Positions 21,345 to 31,931 of a stretch of 64,000 bases of DNA are shown in pieces. Below the pieces are notes generated by a model. The model did no database searches. It worked only from the letters and a program-made list of their open reading frames with translations, and was not told where the DNA came from. The stretch spans positions 29,451,985-29,515,984 of the forward strand of contig CAIIXF020000004.1 of the NCBI GenBank assembly GCA_903813345.2. The letters are read 5' to 3'. This stretch comes from Owenia fusiformis (lineage: Eukaryota; Annelida; Polychaeta; Sabellida; Oweniidae). The position numbers and the translations under genes were made by a program. Position 1 is the first letter of the stretch, and every line of letters begins with the position of its first letter.

Positions 21345-22085
21345 TACTGTAGAGTTGATATAATTATTAGAATCAAGTTTAGAAGGACCAGGAACATAAT
21401 TATGTATATCATGTAAATTTTTGATTTAGATTAGTTTTGCATTTTTCTTCATATTTAAAGCACTTTTAATAAAAATAATATATAATTATTGATTATTATA
21501 AATCTGCTTTGCTTAATGTAAAAACAATTATTAACTAGACATTGGAAATTGAACAAGTTCAATTTTAATGTATATATAATGTTTCAGATATGGACATAAC
21601 AACATCAATACCTAAGGAAAGGCTTGCCGATTCATGCTTAAAATTCTGTGAATCAGAGAGACCAAGGGATATCATTGATATACAGCTAACAATAAAAAAG
21701 AATGGCCAGAACATTACAGATGATTACCATGACTTCGCAAAGAAAATGTAAATGATTGTGTCTCAAGAGTTCCTGAAAACATTGTTTTACTATGCTCACC
21801 TTAACAAGGAGGAAATAAAAAGACATGAACATATAACTATATTACTGGTTATTCAAATATAAACTCTATGTCCATAGCTCCACTGAAGAAATTAAGTGGA
21901 CTACAAGGAATAAATCAAACCTCAATGGTTTTCTAGCAGACAACATTGAGACATACTGCAATAAAATACCAACATCTAAATTGACCTATTTGTAAGTGGT
22001 CTGTTGTCCATACTCCTCCCCCAAGACAAGTATATTAATGAAAATGATACCTTAAAATGGTGGTTGCACTAGCCATTTTCGTAAG
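21345..22085. other. AT-rich region, no gene called
   Basis: An open stretch from 21592 (MDITTSIPKERLADSCLKFC) ends at about 21750; no family motif is visible. The rest is AT-rich with stops in all frames. Confidence 0.35.
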
Positions 22086-22265
22086 GTTCCTATGCTACTG
22101 AGGCCATTACATGCTGTTTTAGGTAACTCGAATATTAATTCCTCTACATCTACCATTGGGTCTAATCATAATCAAAATCCTAGTGAATTTGTGATAAGGA
22201 AATGTAACAAATCTAGATGTATGACATGTCCAATGGAAAACAATATCCCATTGACTCTGTTGTAG
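22086..22265 (+). pseudogene. Possible Penelope-like element fragment
   Basis: An open stretch reads LLRPLHAVLGNSN..., then IRKCNKSRCMTCPMENN before a stop. The C-x-x-x-x-C-x-x-C cluster preceded by FVIRKC is reminiscent of the Cys-rich connector between the RT and GIY-YIG endonuclease of Penelope-like elements. The GIY-YIG motif itself is not seen downstream, so the call is tentative. Confidence 0.35.
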
Positions 22266-23440
22266 GTTCCTTGTGTAGTCCACTGTCAAATATATTCTAA
22301 ACAAGGAAGTCTTGCATCAATCCCTGTATTACTTCACTAATAACAAAACAACCTAGTCTAACCCCAAGGCCTTGTTTAGCCCACTCACAACACATTATAC
22401 AATGTAGTCTACTGTCAAATATATTCAAATATATTCTAAACAAGGACATCTTGCATCAATCAATGTAAAAAAAAAAAATCAGTTTCAGCTAATAATTCTT
22501 AATTCTATTAGGAATTCTTAACTAACAATGGTTCAGCAATCTGTGCCAGAATGATGGGTCTTAAATCTTGAACTACCATTAAACATCACTTCCAAAACAA
22601 TACCAGCATAAAATGGAGTATCTCTTTTTATGCTCAGCATAAAATGGGACATCACTTTTTATGCCGGGCATAAAAAGTGATATCAAAAAATTACTTTTTT
22701 AAAAACAACAAATCCGGGTATTTGTTACAGTCCATTTTTATATAATCCGCTGTTCTATGTATACTTTATTTTATTAACATGCTGGAAGTTATTTTCCACT
22801 ACAATATGCTAACTTCCAAGAAACAAATACTCACCAGGTTTTTAAATTTCCCATTTGAATTAACGGTTTTTTAGAGCCCCGGCGATTGCCGTATAGTCCG
22901 GCAATTGCCGGTCCATACGTTATTCTATGTATCACACGTTAAATGACCAATATATCTACACTGTGGATAGTAGGCAAGCAGTTTGGAAATATTTGGCACG
23001 CAGTTTGGGAAATACATGTGAATAAAAAGACATAGATATAACTTTACACTGTAAATTTTGAACACAGAAGTTATTTAAGACCCTTATATTGAGATAACTA
23101 GGTTTACATCGGGAACAACATTGAGTACTTTGAGTAAATTAAGTTCGTCTTCACAGAATGGTACTATCTTTAGAACGAGACTAACCTTGTATTTTTCGTA
23201 TTTTGGCTCTTTTTGGGAGTTCAGTCCTCCCCATCTTCCATTTTGAAATATGCACGCAGTTTGTCAGTGTGATTGTGTTCATTTTTTTTTGTTATTATTT
23301 CAAGAAAATTATTAGAAAACAGAGTAGAAGTCACAGATGGAGACAATAAGAACGGAGTATTATCACATATTCCAGTGATCTGATTGGTTGTAGCCTTCCT
23401 GGTATTTCCTGTATCACTACCATGTAACTAGTGGTAACAA
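22266..23440. other. Intergenic; palindromes only
   Basis: It contains a near-repeat pair CAAATATATTCTAAACAAGG (near 22287 and 22430), the exact hairpin at 22651-22681 and a GC-rich inverted motif CCGGCGATTGCC/GGCAATTGCCGG near 22880. No ORF of interest. Confidence 0.4.
22651..22681. repeat. 14-bp perfect hairpin
   Basis: ATCACTTTTTATGC, a 3-base loop CGG, then GCATAAAAAGTGAT. Imperfect relatives of the same words (CTTTTTATGC/GCATAAAATG) lie just upstream at 22620-22650. Confidence 0.8.
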
Positions 23441-23445
23441 ATTAC

Positions 23446-23546
23446 TGACGTCATATAAGTGAAAGTTCCAGTGTAGTGACGTTCCACTATTCAAACTGTT
23501 CAGAAATATATGACGTCACACACCTTGATACCTAGGAAATGACGTT
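23446..23546 (+). promoter_or_regulatory. Cluster of CRE-like sites
   Basis: Two full palindromic TGACGTCA sites (23446-23453, 23511-23518) and two half-type sites TGACGT (23477-23482, 23540-23546) fall within 100 bases, followed by an AT-rich TATAATAATAAA and an ATG 50 bases later. TGACGTCA is the known binding site of CREB/ATF-type bZIP factors. Chance clustering in AT-rich DNA is unlikely, but no expression evidence exists. Confidence 0.5.
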
Positions 23547-23596
23547 ATAATAATAAACGCGCTTTAAGTCATCAGTACTTATTGATTTCAACAAGG

Positions 23597-23731
23597 ATGG
23601 ACGTGCAAACCACCGCTACAAGATTTGCGCCAATTAATGACATTGACATTGAAATAAATCATAAAGAAATGATGCCAAAGGCTACGAAGAAAGCTAATGA
23701 AAAAGCCATGCGTTTACTGAGACTACCTTAA
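23597..23731 (+). CDS. Short ORF with RFA...T-x-K-A motif, possible Crypton/DUF3504-type N-terminus
   Basis: A 44-codon ORF starts MDVQTTATRFAPINDIDIEI and continues KATKKANEKAMRLLRLP. The RFA-x-x-x-x-x-x-I...T-K-x-A arrangement resembles the N-terminal segment of the Crypton-derived tyrosine-recombinase-like family (ZMYM/KCTD1-type). The start follows the CRE cluster and TATA-like box. No downstream recombinase domain is found, so this is either a first exon or a remnant. An acidic exon candidate at 24540-24636 could belong to it. Confidence 0.35.
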   Translation: MDVQTTATRFAPINDIDIEINHKEMMPKATKKANEKAMRLLRLP

Positions 23732-24539
23732 AGAAACAGAGTATGAAAAGGGGTGAGCATTTTGAGAATTTTACTAAAGAAAACTGTTTGAATGGTGGAA
23801 CATGCCATCGGCTTTTAAAAAACATTTATTGTGTTAATATTAATGCCTGATCACACACTCAGGATACAGATGTTATTGTAGACACTTGGACTTTGTATTG
23901 CCCCACCACCCTAATTCTTCGAAAGATGAGAGAAAACAAGAGAGATAACAAGAAATACCACGAATAATGGAAGTGATGCATCACATATGGATAGCAGAGA
24001 ACATATGAAACAAACAACCTACAATACACACGAAATCATGATCAAGGTGGTTTGAGAAGATAGAATTTGTATGTGAAGTGAAATTGTTTGCTAAAGATCT
24101 CCTCAATGGGTTAAGCATGAAAGGGTTTTTAGCCACAATAAATGTTGTAGATGGCTTTTTTCATATAGAAAGAGAAATATTTTACCAGGACAATAAATCA
24201 ATTGCTGAAGATGTTAAAAATATTCCACACATATTGGTCCTCGACTCTTGTGTTATGCTTCTCATTATGAGTTTCCAAAGGGAAGCAACCACATTCCTAC
24301 CTCCACGTTTTTAAATCCAGATGAAACGTCCGTAAGGATGGGGCTCGAGGAATAGATGGGTTTAAGGTGTTTTAAAATCTTGTAAACATACATCATCTCC
24401 ACTTCTTAGTTATCTTAGTAATTCTTGTGTCATAAATGTAAATCAATCAATGTAAATATGTGCTTTTTAATTGAAATATCATGATCAAAGAGAACTCATT
24501 AAATTATTTTTTTAATTCTATTTCTTATATTCTATTTAG

Positions 24540-24636
24540 AATTAGTGATAGTGATTTTAGTCCATCAAGTGATAGCTTCAGTGAGACAGAGAGTGAGGGG
24601 CCACCTGACTCTATTACCCAATATTTATGTGCCTAA
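24540..24636 (+). CDS. Candidate terminal exon, acidic Ser/Glu-rich
   Basis: The acceptor-like TATTCTATTTAG precedes 24540. The frame reads ISDSDFSPSSDSFSETESEG and ends ITQYLCA before TAA. Acidic Ser-rich tracts are common near termini of transposon and chromatin proteins. Not linked to other exons with certainty. Confidence 0.3.
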
Positions 24637-24975
24637 TGTAATTTCCAGAACAATCACCAAGTAGCAGGCAACCTTTCTGAAACATGGTCATTTTATTTAC
24701 AAACATTCATGCCAAATATGTTCAGTTAAAAATTCCCTTCCTGTCGCTCAACCTTTATGGGAACTTTCTTTAGACAATCATTCTTTGTTTCCTATTATCT
24801 CTGGTGTTAAATTTGTATTTTGTCCAAACTCTTGAAATTCATTCACAATGTCCAGTTCATTTGGTTCAAGAAAGTGACAGAGATGATATTTTCTTAAGAG
24901 AAATAGAAATTGACCGTCATTGCCATACTGCATTAACAAACAGTAGATTTATAATCAATAACTATTTTGAGTGTA

Positions 24976-26023
24976 CGAGGGTTGATCCAAAAGTTCCGAA
25001 CCATTTGCTCTAAAAATCTTAATACTTTATGAAAATTATTCATATTTGGCCACAACCACCCCATATATAGTAGTTTCATTTTGTGTAAAAATAAACAATA
25101 AATTTGACCAGCAACATAGGTAACAGGTTACCATAGTAACATGTCAACAGGGTATGTGGAGCAAGAGTACGACATATTGTAGAGGTGGAAAAAAGTTGAT
25201 TCTAAAAGAGTGTTACAGGGTACCAAATTTCAAATGTGTCAGTCATGCCTGCCTATTAACCAATTATTTTTTCAATTTGTCCATATTTCATTGTTAGTTC
25301 TTGATTTAATTTCGCAAAATAGTCTCTTATCCCCTTGTATACACTTAGTATATCTGCTGACCCTTTGATCAACACACCTCTATAAATTCACCTGTCTCAG
25401 AAAGCCACTCAAGAACAGCAAGACTTCATTTAATGTTCAAAAGCATGTCTTGTCTTGTAATTTGTACTTCAGGTAACTATAAAGATAAACGTCAGAGGGA
25501 GGTAGATATAGTGAGAAGGATGCAAGGGTAAGCCAAGGCATGTGCATATTTTCATTCACGTTTGAGTAAGTATTGAGGTATGGAATTGCGCATTGTCAAA
25601 ATCAAACTGGATTTTATGCTTTAATTTGACTGCTTTTGGCGCAAGGCATTCTTCTGGTCAATGACATCACAGTTGCCAACTATAGCTTGTATGATATCAG
25701 ATCACACATATAGCATTGGTCTAATGAAAGAATAATTGATTAATAGGCATGACTAACAAATTTGAAATACATATGGTACCCTGTATACACCCTTCAAGTG
25801 TCAACTTTTTCCAACTCTACAATGTATCGTTCTCTTGCTCCACATACCCTGTTGTCATGTTGCTATGGTAACCAGATACCTATGTTACTTGGCAAATTAA
25901 TTGTTTATTTTTACACAAAATGGAACTACTATATATGGGGTGGTTGAAGCCAAATATGAACAATATTCATTAAATATTAAGATTTTTAGAGCAAACGGTT
26001 CGTAACTTTTGGATCAACCCTCG
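24976..26023. mobile_element. Mariner-type MITE with ~290-bp inverted arms
   Basis: The ends are CGAGGGTTGATCCAAAAGTT on both strands with TA on each side (24974-24975, 26024-26025). The arms match for about 290 bp: GCTCTAAAAATCTTAATA, CCACCCCATATATAGTAGTT, AACAGGGTATGTGGAGCAAG and GTCATGCCT. They enclose about 460 bp of non-coding spacer. The first dozen bases resemble the mariner at 5869 (CGAGGGTTGTTC), so both are mariner-superfamily but different families. No transposase is present. Confidence 0.87.
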
Positions 26024-26159
26024 TATACACACCCTATATAAATCAATCAAAGATACCTGTTATCCTCAAAATCGATCTTTTATCCCAAGTAATCGCGATA
26101 ATAATTATCAATCAATTTGACAACAATTTCGTTTCACTAATAGTTTAATTTTAACCCAG

Positions 26160-26216
26160 GACATTCAGACAAACAGACACAATGACGGACATGCAGAAAT
26201 GTCATTTAATAGATTG
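26160..26216 (+). CDS. Candidate exon E1 (57 nt)
   Basis: TTTTAACCCAG precedes and GTAAGTG follows, both near-consensus splice sites. In the frame that joins to E2 it reads TFRQTDTMTDMQKCHLID. The ATG at 26182 could be a start. Repeated at 26983-27039 by the tandem duplication. Confidence 0.45.
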
Positions 26217-26440
26217 GTAAGTGTTGCCTCATTTTACTAGTATAAATGAACAATGAACACAATAATATTTTATATTAATATAATAATATTAAATCACTTG
26301 ATGTTATGTCTTTTTATTATATTATTGTCAAGTATCAGTTGCATGTTATCACTGCAAAATGGTTTTGATTGCGGTAGCTTGTTGCAGTGCCCTACATGAG
26401 ACAACTAGCTTTTAACCTGAATATCTCATTTTCTCATCAG

Positions 26441-26663
26441 CTCAATCTTGCCTCTGAACACTTGTGAGATATATTATCCCATCGAAGGCAATTCCATCAC
26501 ACGCCTCATGCAAATCGATAAGATTGGCACCATTATGTATGCGAATGCCCATCCCACCCAAAGTGTTTGCCTGCTAGAAGCTTTGAAATATCTCTTTAGT
26601 TTCTTAACAACCAGAACAGGCAACAGTCCAGATACTCTTATGGCCCATAATGGAAAAATAAAA
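26441..26663 (+). CDS. Candidate exon E2 (223 nt)
   Basis: The acceptor TTTTCTCATCAG and donor AAA|GTATGT bracket a fully open frame. It joins E1 in phase (GAT TG|C TCA) and reads SILPLNTCEIYYPIEGNSIT... to NGKIK. No domain recognised. Because 223 is not a multiple of three, including the duplicate at 27264-27486 in the same transcript would shift the frame, so at most one copy can be used. Minus-strand ORFs here are shadows. Confidence 0.45.
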
Positions 26664-26833
26664 GTATGTGCAATTTTCTTAAGTTGTTTTGAAAATATCA
26701 CTTGAATATGAATGAATCACTCAAATATCACTCAGAATTTTAAAAAGCTCCTTATTATGCAATGTACAAGACTACTATACATAAGATTTATTAATTGATG
26801 TGATTATTGCCTTAGTTTCTTATCCAACCCTTT

Positions 26834-27656
26834 GGATCAACCCTCGTATACACACCCTATATAAATCAATCAAAGATACCTGTTATCCTCAAAATCGATC
26901 TTTTATCCCAAGTAATCGCGATAATAATTATCAATCAATTTGACAACAATTTCGTTTCACTAATAGTTTAATTTTAACCCAGGACATTCAGACAAACAGA
27001 CACAATGACGGACATGCAGAAATGTCATTTAATAGATTGGTAAGTGTTGCCTCATTTTACTAGTATAAATGAACAATGAACACAATAATATTTTATATTA
27101 ATATAATAATATTAAATCACTTGATGTTATGTCTTTTTATTATATTATTGTCAAGTATCAGTTGCATGTTATCACTGCAAAATGGTTTTGATTGCGGTAG
27201 CTTGTTGCAGTGCCCTACATGAGACAACTAGCTTTTAACCTGAATATCTCATTTTCTCATCAGCTCAATCTTGCCTCTGAACACTTGTGAGATATATTAT
27301 CCCATCGAAGGCAATTCCATCACACGCCTCATGCAAATCGATAAGATTGGCACCATTATGTATGCGAATGCCCATCCCACCCAAAGTGTTTGCCTGCTAG
27401 AAGCTTTGAAATATCTCTTTAGTTTCTTAACAACCAGAACAGGCAACAGTCCAGATACTCTTATGGCCCATAATGGAAAAATAAAAGTATGTGCAATTTT
27501 CTTAAGTTGTTTTGAAAATATCACTTGAATATGAATGAATCACTCAAATATCACTCAGAATTTTAAAAAGCTCCTTATTATGCAATGTACAAGACTACTA
27601 TACATAAGATTTATTAATTGATGTGATTATTGCCTTAGTTTCTTATCCAACCCTTC
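26834..27656 (+). repeat. 823-bp tandem duplication, copy 2
   Basis: The second copy carries the last bases of the MITE terminal repeat without the rest of the MITE, plus duplicate exons at 26983-27039 and 27264-27486. The junction has a short T-run shared at both ends (CTTTTGG / CCTTTGG), fitting microhomology or slippage. Confidence 0.92.
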
Positions 27657-27791
27657 CTAAAAATGTTTGATAAAAATCCTATGATCAATAGTCTAAAATA
27701 AAAATGTTGTTTTTCAGATTGCCAGATCATGGACAAGCTTAACAAGCTAGAGAAAAAGTTCAAAGGCAAGATGGCGGATGTTCACTTTTCA

Positions 27792-27941
27792 GAGCTCCAA
27801 TAAATCTGAAGGATTTTTCGATTAACGCTGACCCTAATCATTGTATGGACTCTACAAAACAACTCATTGATAGAGTATGTAATAGCCTATACTCCGACTG
27901 TCATTTTGGAACTGCATATGCTTCGTTACTGTGCAAAACAG
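27792..27941 (+). CDS. Candidate exon E3
   Basis: After CACTTTTCAG the frame reads APINLKDFSINADPNHCMDS, then LIDRVCNSLYSDCHFG and LLCKT before the donor ACAG|GTGGAT. The pattern is Cys-rich and helical-looking. A faint likeness to MIF4G-type helical repeats was considered and not relied on. An overlapping alternative exon at 27718-27803 (MDKLNKLEKKFKGKMAD) uses another frame. Its phase does not join E2 directly, so an exon is missing or the model is wrong. Confidence 0.35.
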
Positions 27942-28339
27942 GTGGATAAATATTATTTTCTTCAAGCAACGTCATTGTAAATCGAACATGTTTTAAGCTT
28001 GGATATTACATTGGCTGTGGAGATCTTATTTCTGATTCATCATTTTGGATATGAATACACAAAAACACATAAGTTTCCTTTACTGATACAGTATCTGAGT
28101 CATTGAACGATTATACCACAAATACCAAGCGAGTGAAGGATTATTCATTGCTGAATTCAAACTACAGCTAAATTTGTACAGCACTTGCTTCAATCTTACA
28201 CAGTGACATCTTTCTGCATTTCGTCTGCAGTTAACATCAATGATTATTTACTAAAATGCCACCCCCATACCGAACTGTTAGATCGACCCAGCTCTGAAAA
28301 TTGATTCCGATGGCGATGATTCTTAAGACTTTATTTCAG

Positions 28340-28574
28340 GTGGTGCGATGAGTATCAGCCTCCCCATGTAACACAAATTGAATTAGATATTAACAGTGAA
28401 ATTAGGAACCTATGCAGCTCTGGCACACAACATGAGTTCGTCAAACGTATTAGCAATACACCTGATATTCACTCTTTAGTAAGCACTCTCGAGGCACTAT
28501 ATGACTATGCAAGAATCAACAGGAGAAATGCGATGCCACCAGGCACCTTAATGCGTCGCCTTCCACTTTATTGA
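28340..28574 (+). CDS. Candidate terminal exon E4
   Basis: The acceptor CTTTATTTCAG is followed by 78 open codons: WCDEYQPPHVTQIELDIN, then FVKRISNTPDIHSLVSTL and ARINRRNAMPPGTLMRRLPL ending at TGA 28572-28574. Composition looks coding and well structured (helical), but no family is recognised. It may be part of the same locus as E1-E3. Confidence 0.4.
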
Positions 28575-28746
28575 AGGCGCTGCAAATATTTCTGAGTTCT
28601 AAACTCTTCATCAAAAATTGGAAATAGGAAGCCTACAAAACTACTTCAGACGACGATACAAGCGTAATTCAACCGTTGGCACATCCTGATCTGTTGGCCT
28701 TTTATTCAATCTCAATCTCGTCCAACTGATTCCGTTAACCGTTAAT

Positions 28747-28985
28747 TTGAATGTTCACTATAGAGAGGTGTTCAATAAACACTAGTGTTCACTATAAAGA
28801 CACACGGATGCTCACTATAGAGAGGTGTTTACTATAAAGTGGTGTTAACTAGACACACATATGTTCACTATAGAGACATGTTCAGTAGACACACAGATGT
28901 TCACTATAGAGAGGTGTTCACTAGGCACTGGTATTCGCTACAAAGAGGTGTTTGCTATAAAGAGGTGTTAACTAGACACTTAAAC
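28747..28985 (+). repeat. Diverged minisatellite (GTTCACTATAGAGAGGTGTT)
   Basis: Repeats of 16-25 bases built on TTCACTATAGAGAGGTGTT, ACTATAAAG and ACTAGACACACAGATG run through this block. Units are unequal and diverged. No coding role; the ORF over it has no meaning. Confidence 0.75.
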
Positions 28986-29013
28986 TATTTTATGTACTGT
29001 ATTTTCTTCTCAG

Positions 29014-29172
29014 GTGCACTCTGAACTAGCAGATGAACCAGCAAATGAAAAGAAAGAAGTCCAAGTTGAAGATATTGAAGCTGGTGTCAGTGTCAGTGGT
29101 GTCAGTGTCAGTGGTGTCAGTGTCAGTGGTGTCAGTGAACATGACATTGAAGCTGGGGTTTGCAACACATAG
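29014..29172 (+). CDS. Candidate terminal exon E5 with SVSG repeats
   Basis: The polypyrimidine acceptor TATTTTCTTCTCAG precedes GTG CAC TCT. The frame is acidic: ELADEPANEKKEVQVEDIEA, then VSVSG repeated three times (15-bp units at 29086-29138), then VSEHDIEAGVCNT and TAG at 29170-29172. An AATAAA signal lies at 29291-29296. The short repeat keeps frame. A different frame giving a Met-initiated ORF from 29033 is less plausible because it crosses the repeat as VVSVS and lacks the acidic coding character. Confidence 0.45.
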   Translation: MHSELADEPANEKKEVQVEDIEAGVSVSGVSVSGVSVSGVSEHDIEAGVCNT

Positions 29173-29625
29173 ATGTATTTTTGTAACTTTTATTCTGTGT
29201 TATTTTAAATATACTAAAATCTTATTTTAAAATCTGATGTCTTACTATTAAAATGAGGTATTCCTTCGTCTGTATCGTATCTACCAGAATAATAAAGCAT
29301 TGTGCATTCAAAACTATGCATTAATTTGAAAGTTGATACAACTGAACATATTCATATTATATATGTATTCAGACGCACACGGCCATATTTAAATAATCTG
29401 CATTTATACCAATTATGTTGATTTGCGTGATTTTTTTCATATTTGATAGATATCAAAATGTTGACTTTTGACCTTGGAGTTAACTTGATTCTTAAAGTTG
29501 ATGTAGAACTCAGATAAACTAATAATCACGTTGTTGACCTAGTACAAGGGCCCAAGGTCAAGCAGGGCACTCATATTAAATATGTTTGTTCTTCAACTGC
29601 TAGGTTTATTGAAACATTTTTTCAG

Positions 29626-29713
29626 GCATGTGAAGGGGACGAATATGTAGCGACTGTGGAGGAGAAGGTAGAGATTTGTGAAGTTCGCTTCCTCGGCTCA
29701 ATTCCAGCGTCAG
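29626..29713 (+). CDS. Candidate exon E6
   Basis: ACATTTTTTCAG|GCA and TCAG|GTGTGT bracket an open frame reading ACEGDEYVATVEEKVEICEV and RFLGSIPAS. It resembles small tudor-like or SH3-like strands found in some transposon-associated proteins, but this is only an impression. It lies after the polyadenylation signal of E5, so it would belong to another transcript. Confidence 0.3.
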
Positions 29714-31562
29714 GTGTGTTTTGATATGATAGTACTAAACAAATATTTCAAAAAGACCTTAGTTAAGCTTAGTTAGATTAAAAATAAAGATTTCACCTAA
29801 CTAAATTGTGCCTGTTTTTTCTCAAAGGACAGTGCTGCTTTAGACGATTATGTTAGAGCTGTTAATGACAGCAAATCATATTCATCGGGTGCCATAACAG
29901 CCATATCAGTCAGAAGCAAATTTAGTTCCAATAAATGAAAATCATTTGGATTTTCATAGCAGACAATGGGAAATGTTGACTTGAACAATGTAATAACCAC
30001 TTATAAATTGCACTGAAAATGACATCCATCAAGAATTAAGTAAATGTACTGCGAGTGGCTATAATGAAAAAGCAATTTATGAGGATTGAGTAAATACATG
30101 GTTAAAATACTACCTTCTAAGACTGCAGACCCACTAGAGCTCTCAAGAAAATGGGTGGTGTGGATACAACGAGTGCTTGAAGTATAGTATAGATTGTACT
30201 TCAACAGAAACAAATCAGGTATTTGCAATGCACATAATAAAACGTCTATACTACTACTAGTCACATACTACAAAGCTTGATTCTTTCCACATACTGGTGA
30301 AATTTACTGGCATATCCTAAGGTTGTAAGTTTGTTTTACTTTACTGATGTTTATTTTCAACATCCTGTATGACAAATCCCTTGTCAAGACATACATTTGG
30401 ATCGCACCAGAAATTGTTAAGGGAAAAAGTAAATATTCTATTCAAAGTGAATTTTTTCCCTTAGTATGCTAATTAACAAGGTAATTAGGGAGACAGCATT
30501 TAGCTAAAAGTCCCTTGCCGAAACTTAGGACAACATAAGGGTCCTATTAGACAGGGGGTATGCTGTACATTGTCGGGGAAATTTGATATCTTCAAATTTA
30601 TACTTTCAAAACTATTCTACATGTGAAGGAGTGTGAGTAGGAGTTCTCTTTCACTGAAAAAATGTGTGAGACAACCAAAGGAAATAACCTGGGAGTACAG
30701 TAGAATATATGTATAAATAATGTATTTATATATGACAAATGTTACCAAAAGATACTTTCCCATTTTCAGCTCTGCCATAACAGAAAAGAGAACAAGGCCT
30801 TAAGACTTGCTGTGAATGGGCATTCCTTTACCCAGCAGTTCAATCATCATATCAGTTAAAATATATATGAAGAAGGTAAAGAAAACCTGAGGGGACAGGC
30901 TATTCATCATATTGGCTGGGGTGGTTACTGATGGTAGATTCTATTATTCTAAAGCATTTGTCTCAATTCCAAGTACATGTACAGCACATATGCCTGTGAT
31001 TGTCAACACCACAACTGTCATGCTTCATGCCAATGCTTCTGGGGGTGTGCTTCAACCACATTAAATACATAAGAGATTGACATCAAGGGCGCTTGATTCC
31101 ATGGATGCCAGCATCATATCTCCAAATACAAGATTTTCTGTAACATATTTTATGAAGAGATTTCAATAATTAGTCACAACGCGTGCAAAGACTTTTGTTA
31201 CAGTCTTTACACGTCTATACACTGTGTGTACCAAGAGGTGTAAAGGTGTGTCAAGAGTTGAATTCGTCGTGTACCAAGAGGTGTCAAAACTAGGAACGCC
31301 TATACACGCGGCGTGTCAAGAGCCGTATCTAGACGTGTCAAGTTTTGGAATTCCATTTTTCACGCAGTGTGAGAGATTGGGACTGGAACTCCACGTGCAT
31401 TTCATGATTTATTTTAGAATATTGTGTATTTGCTTATGTGGAATACAGACCCCTGAAATCATATTCATCCAGTTCTTTGTCACTTTGTCACTTTTCCCTG
31501 CACTAAATATGTGATTTTTAAGGATTCAGCATTTTCCCCATTAGAGGAGAGGGTGAAAAGAA
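29714..31562. other. Region without a recognised gene
   Basis: AT-rich DNA. A short block at 31180-31345 repeats the words ACACG and GTGTACCAAGAGGTGT/GTGTCAAGAG (seven or so diverged occurrences). That explains the 96-codon ORF at 31224-31514, which I do not regard as a gene. Confidence 0.4.
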
Positions 31563-31766
31563 GTGCCAGCACAAGCCATGGTACGTGGCCAGGTGCAGTA
31601 CAATGGCATGTATGGATGTGGTTTTTGTGAGCAGCCTGGGGAGAGAGTTAAGAAGGGAAGAGAAAGTGTTCAGATATACCCTTGCCCAGATCCAGATAAT
31701 GTTCCACCTCTAAGAACTCCTGATAAATTGAAACAACAAGGAATTGAAGCTGAGGAGACAAACCTG
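31563..31766 (+). pseudogene. EnSpm/CACTA (Tnp2-like) transposase fragment, part 1
   Basis: The frame reads PAQAMVRGQVQYNGMYGCGF, CEQPGERVKKGRESVQIYPC and PPLRTPDKL. The PARA...Q-x-NG-x-YGC-x-x-C-x-x-PG arrangement followed by Y-P and LRT is the conserved block upstream of the catalytic core in animal EnSpm-like (Tnp2-type) transposases. There is an upstream stop at 31554, so no start is present. A GTAAGT donor lies at the end (31765 on), but no acceptor downstream joins in phase, so splicing cannot be shown. Confidence 0.6.
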
Positions 31767-31931
31767 TAAGTTTAATATTATTTAAATGTTTCAAAATGAA
31801 TTAGCAGCTTCAGTATACTTTTCAGAGAATATATTAAATTATATGATAGTGTAAAATAATAAAGTACATTTCGTACAGTGGAAATAAAGCTTATTTGTGC
31901 TTCTCTAAGAAAATGATAATATTAATTCTGT

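Larger units (their letters stand above)
26011..26833 (+). repeat. 823-bp tandem duplication, copy 1
   Basis: Copy 1 begins inside the right terminal repeat of the mariner MITE (GGATCAACCCTCGTATACAC) and ends CTTATCCAACCCTTT. Copy 2 follows immediately at 26834-27656. I see no difference between them in the stretches compared, and the embedded ORFs are identical. The duplication is therefore younger than the MITE insertion, or it is an assembly artefact. Confidence 0.92.

Noticed and set aside
26474-27524. Two identical 75-codon minus-strand ORFs
   Set aside because: Shadows of candidate exon E2 in both copies of the tandem duplication; no splice-independent motif.
27792-27941. MIF4G-type translation factor exon
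   Set aside because: Resemblance is limited to a few helical positions, and neighbouring exons do not join in phase.
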